A program made the position numbers and the translations under genes. This document shows, one piece after another, positions 63,365-64,000 of a stretch of 64,000 nucleotides of DNA (its first letter is position 1; the number at the start of each line of letters is the position of its first letter). The notes beneath the pieces are model-generated. The model was not told the origin of the DNA, did no database searches, and saw only the letters and a list, made by a program, of their open reading frames with translations. This DNA is from Clostridiales bacterium (lineage in GTDB: Bacteria; Bacillota; Clostridia; Lachnospirales; Lachnospiraceae): NCBI GenBank assembly GCA_022770525.1, contig JALEHN010000104.1, positions 85,651-149,650 on the forward strand, in the 5' to 3' direction.

Positions 63365-63913
63365 ATGTTTGAAACAATCGGATTTTTGGAAATGAACAGC
63401 ATTGCCAAAGGTGTGGAAGCGGCCGATGCCATTTTAAAGGCTGCGGATGTAGATCTTATATTTGCAAAGGCAGGCTGTCCGGGAAAGTATTATATTCTTT
63501 TTACCGGTGAAGTTGCCGCTGTAAGGGCTTCACTTGAAGCGGGTGCTACCATCGGTGAAAATTATACAGTGGATCAGTGTCTGATTCCGCGTGTTCATCC
63601 GCAGGTGATTACAGCGATCAATATGTCAGCGGTTCCGTCAGGAACAGGTGCTGTCGGCGTTATGGAGTTTTACAGTGTCACTGCATCCATTTTTGCTGCA
63701 GATGCTGCTGTCAAAGCTGCGGATGTTGATTTAATTGATGTCCGTCTCGGTACGGGCATCGGCGGAAAATCTTTTGTTGTCATGACCGGTGAGGTTGCTG
63801 CGGTCACGGCTTCCGTGGAAGCGGGCATCCATACTGAAAATGCTTCGGGTATGGTTGTCTCAAGTGTTGTGATACCGAATCCGCGGAAAGAAATATTTGA
63901 ATCGCTTTTATAG
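63365..63913 (+). CDS. PduT-like tandem-BMC shell protein with Fe-S pore Cys
   Basis: 182 residues, two BMC domains (about 1-90 and 95-180). Cys38 in AKAGCPGKYY sits at the position of the pore Cys of PduT, which holds a 4Fe-4S cluster at the trimer centre. It could pass electrons between the PduS-like protein and the lumen. AGGTGG precedes the ATG. Confidence 0.9.
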   Translation: MFETIGFLEMNSIAKGVEAADAILKAADVDLIFAKAGCPGKYYILFTGEVAAVRASLEAGATIGENYTVDQCLIPRVHPQVITAINMSAVPSGTGAVGVMEFYSVTASIFAADAAVKAADVDLIDVRLGTGIGGKSFVVMTGEVAAVTASVEAGIHTENASGMVVSSVVIPNPRKEIFESLL

Positions 63914-63990
63914 AGAAATCTATGTAAAAAGAAATCTCGTTTATAAGAAATCTCGTTTATAAGAAATCTCTATTATAAAGAAATAGAGGT
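63911..63990 (+). repeat. 16-bp AT-rich tandem repeat at window end
   Basis: Units at 63929-63944, 63945-63960 and 63961-63976 are near identical (AAGAAATCTCGTTTAT type), with degenerate units on both sides. The ORF after it is outside the window. Confidence 0.8.
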
Positions 63991-64000
63991 GTTATTATAA

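Overview
The window reads as chromosome of a spore-forming, anaerobic Firmicute, most likely a Lachnospiraceae-type Clostridium of the gut. Support: yqfC/yqfD and a SpoVB-family flippase (sporulation), type III glutamine synthetase, NAD-dependent ligase, a Clostridia-style iscR-iscS-iscU-mnmA cluster, AGGAGG ribosome sites with frequent TTG/GTG starts, and a complete ethanolamine microcompartment locus. Almost all genes lie on the + strand. Species cannot be fixed from the sequence alone.

Layout. 1-19.2 kb is housekeeping: the 3' end of alaS, a CapA-like protein, rpsU with its own promoter and terminator, yqfC-yqfD-phoH-ybeY, a DUF3048 lipoprotein, a SpoVB-like flippase, two flavoproteins, proB/proA separated by a patatin and a DUF896 gene, miaB and glnN. 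A polyphosphate:AMP phosphotransferase follows (19.4-20.8 kb). 20.9-36.9 kb is a cobalamin-acquisition island. It has a consensus promoter abutting a 25-bp tandem repeat and a cobalamin riboswitch. Three exported proteins with DUF4430/transcobalamin-like modules follow; two of them also carry an alpha/alpha-toroid. Next come an ECF transporter (T, fused A-A, S) and a class B sortase. The T-component gene looks frameshifted at a T9 run. 37-47.4 kb holds a TIM-barrel epimerase, an HD hydrolase, a Uma2 gene, tRNA-Arg(CCG), rluF, ligA, membrane proteins and iscRSU-mnmA. 47.5-51.9 kb holds an ABC importer (binding protein, two permeases, ATPase) preceded by a short promoter-terminator unit. 52-64 kb is a GDPD phosphodiesterase followed by an ethanolamine operon: eutA, eutB, eutC, eutL, eutE, eutM, a eutT-pduL fusion, an Eut protein of unknown role, eutN, a PduS-like flavo/Fe-S protein and a PduT-like shell protein. 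It is cut by the window end; no eutH, eutG, eutS, eutP, eutQ or eutVW is seen.

How it may fit together (inference). The riboswitch island would capture corrinoid at the surface and pass it inward. EutT, perhaps with the PduS-like reductase, would convert it to adenosylcobalamin, the cofactor of EutBC ethanolamine ammonia-lyase. The ABC importer plus cytosolic GDPD could supply ethanolamine from glycerophosphoethanolamine. EutE and the PduL domain would then turn acetaldehyde into acetyl-CoA and acetyl-phosphate inside the shell. A dispersed hairpin element with covarying stems occurs between eutL and eutE and again between tRNA-Arg and the Uma2 gene. Several short intergenic tandem repeats are also present.
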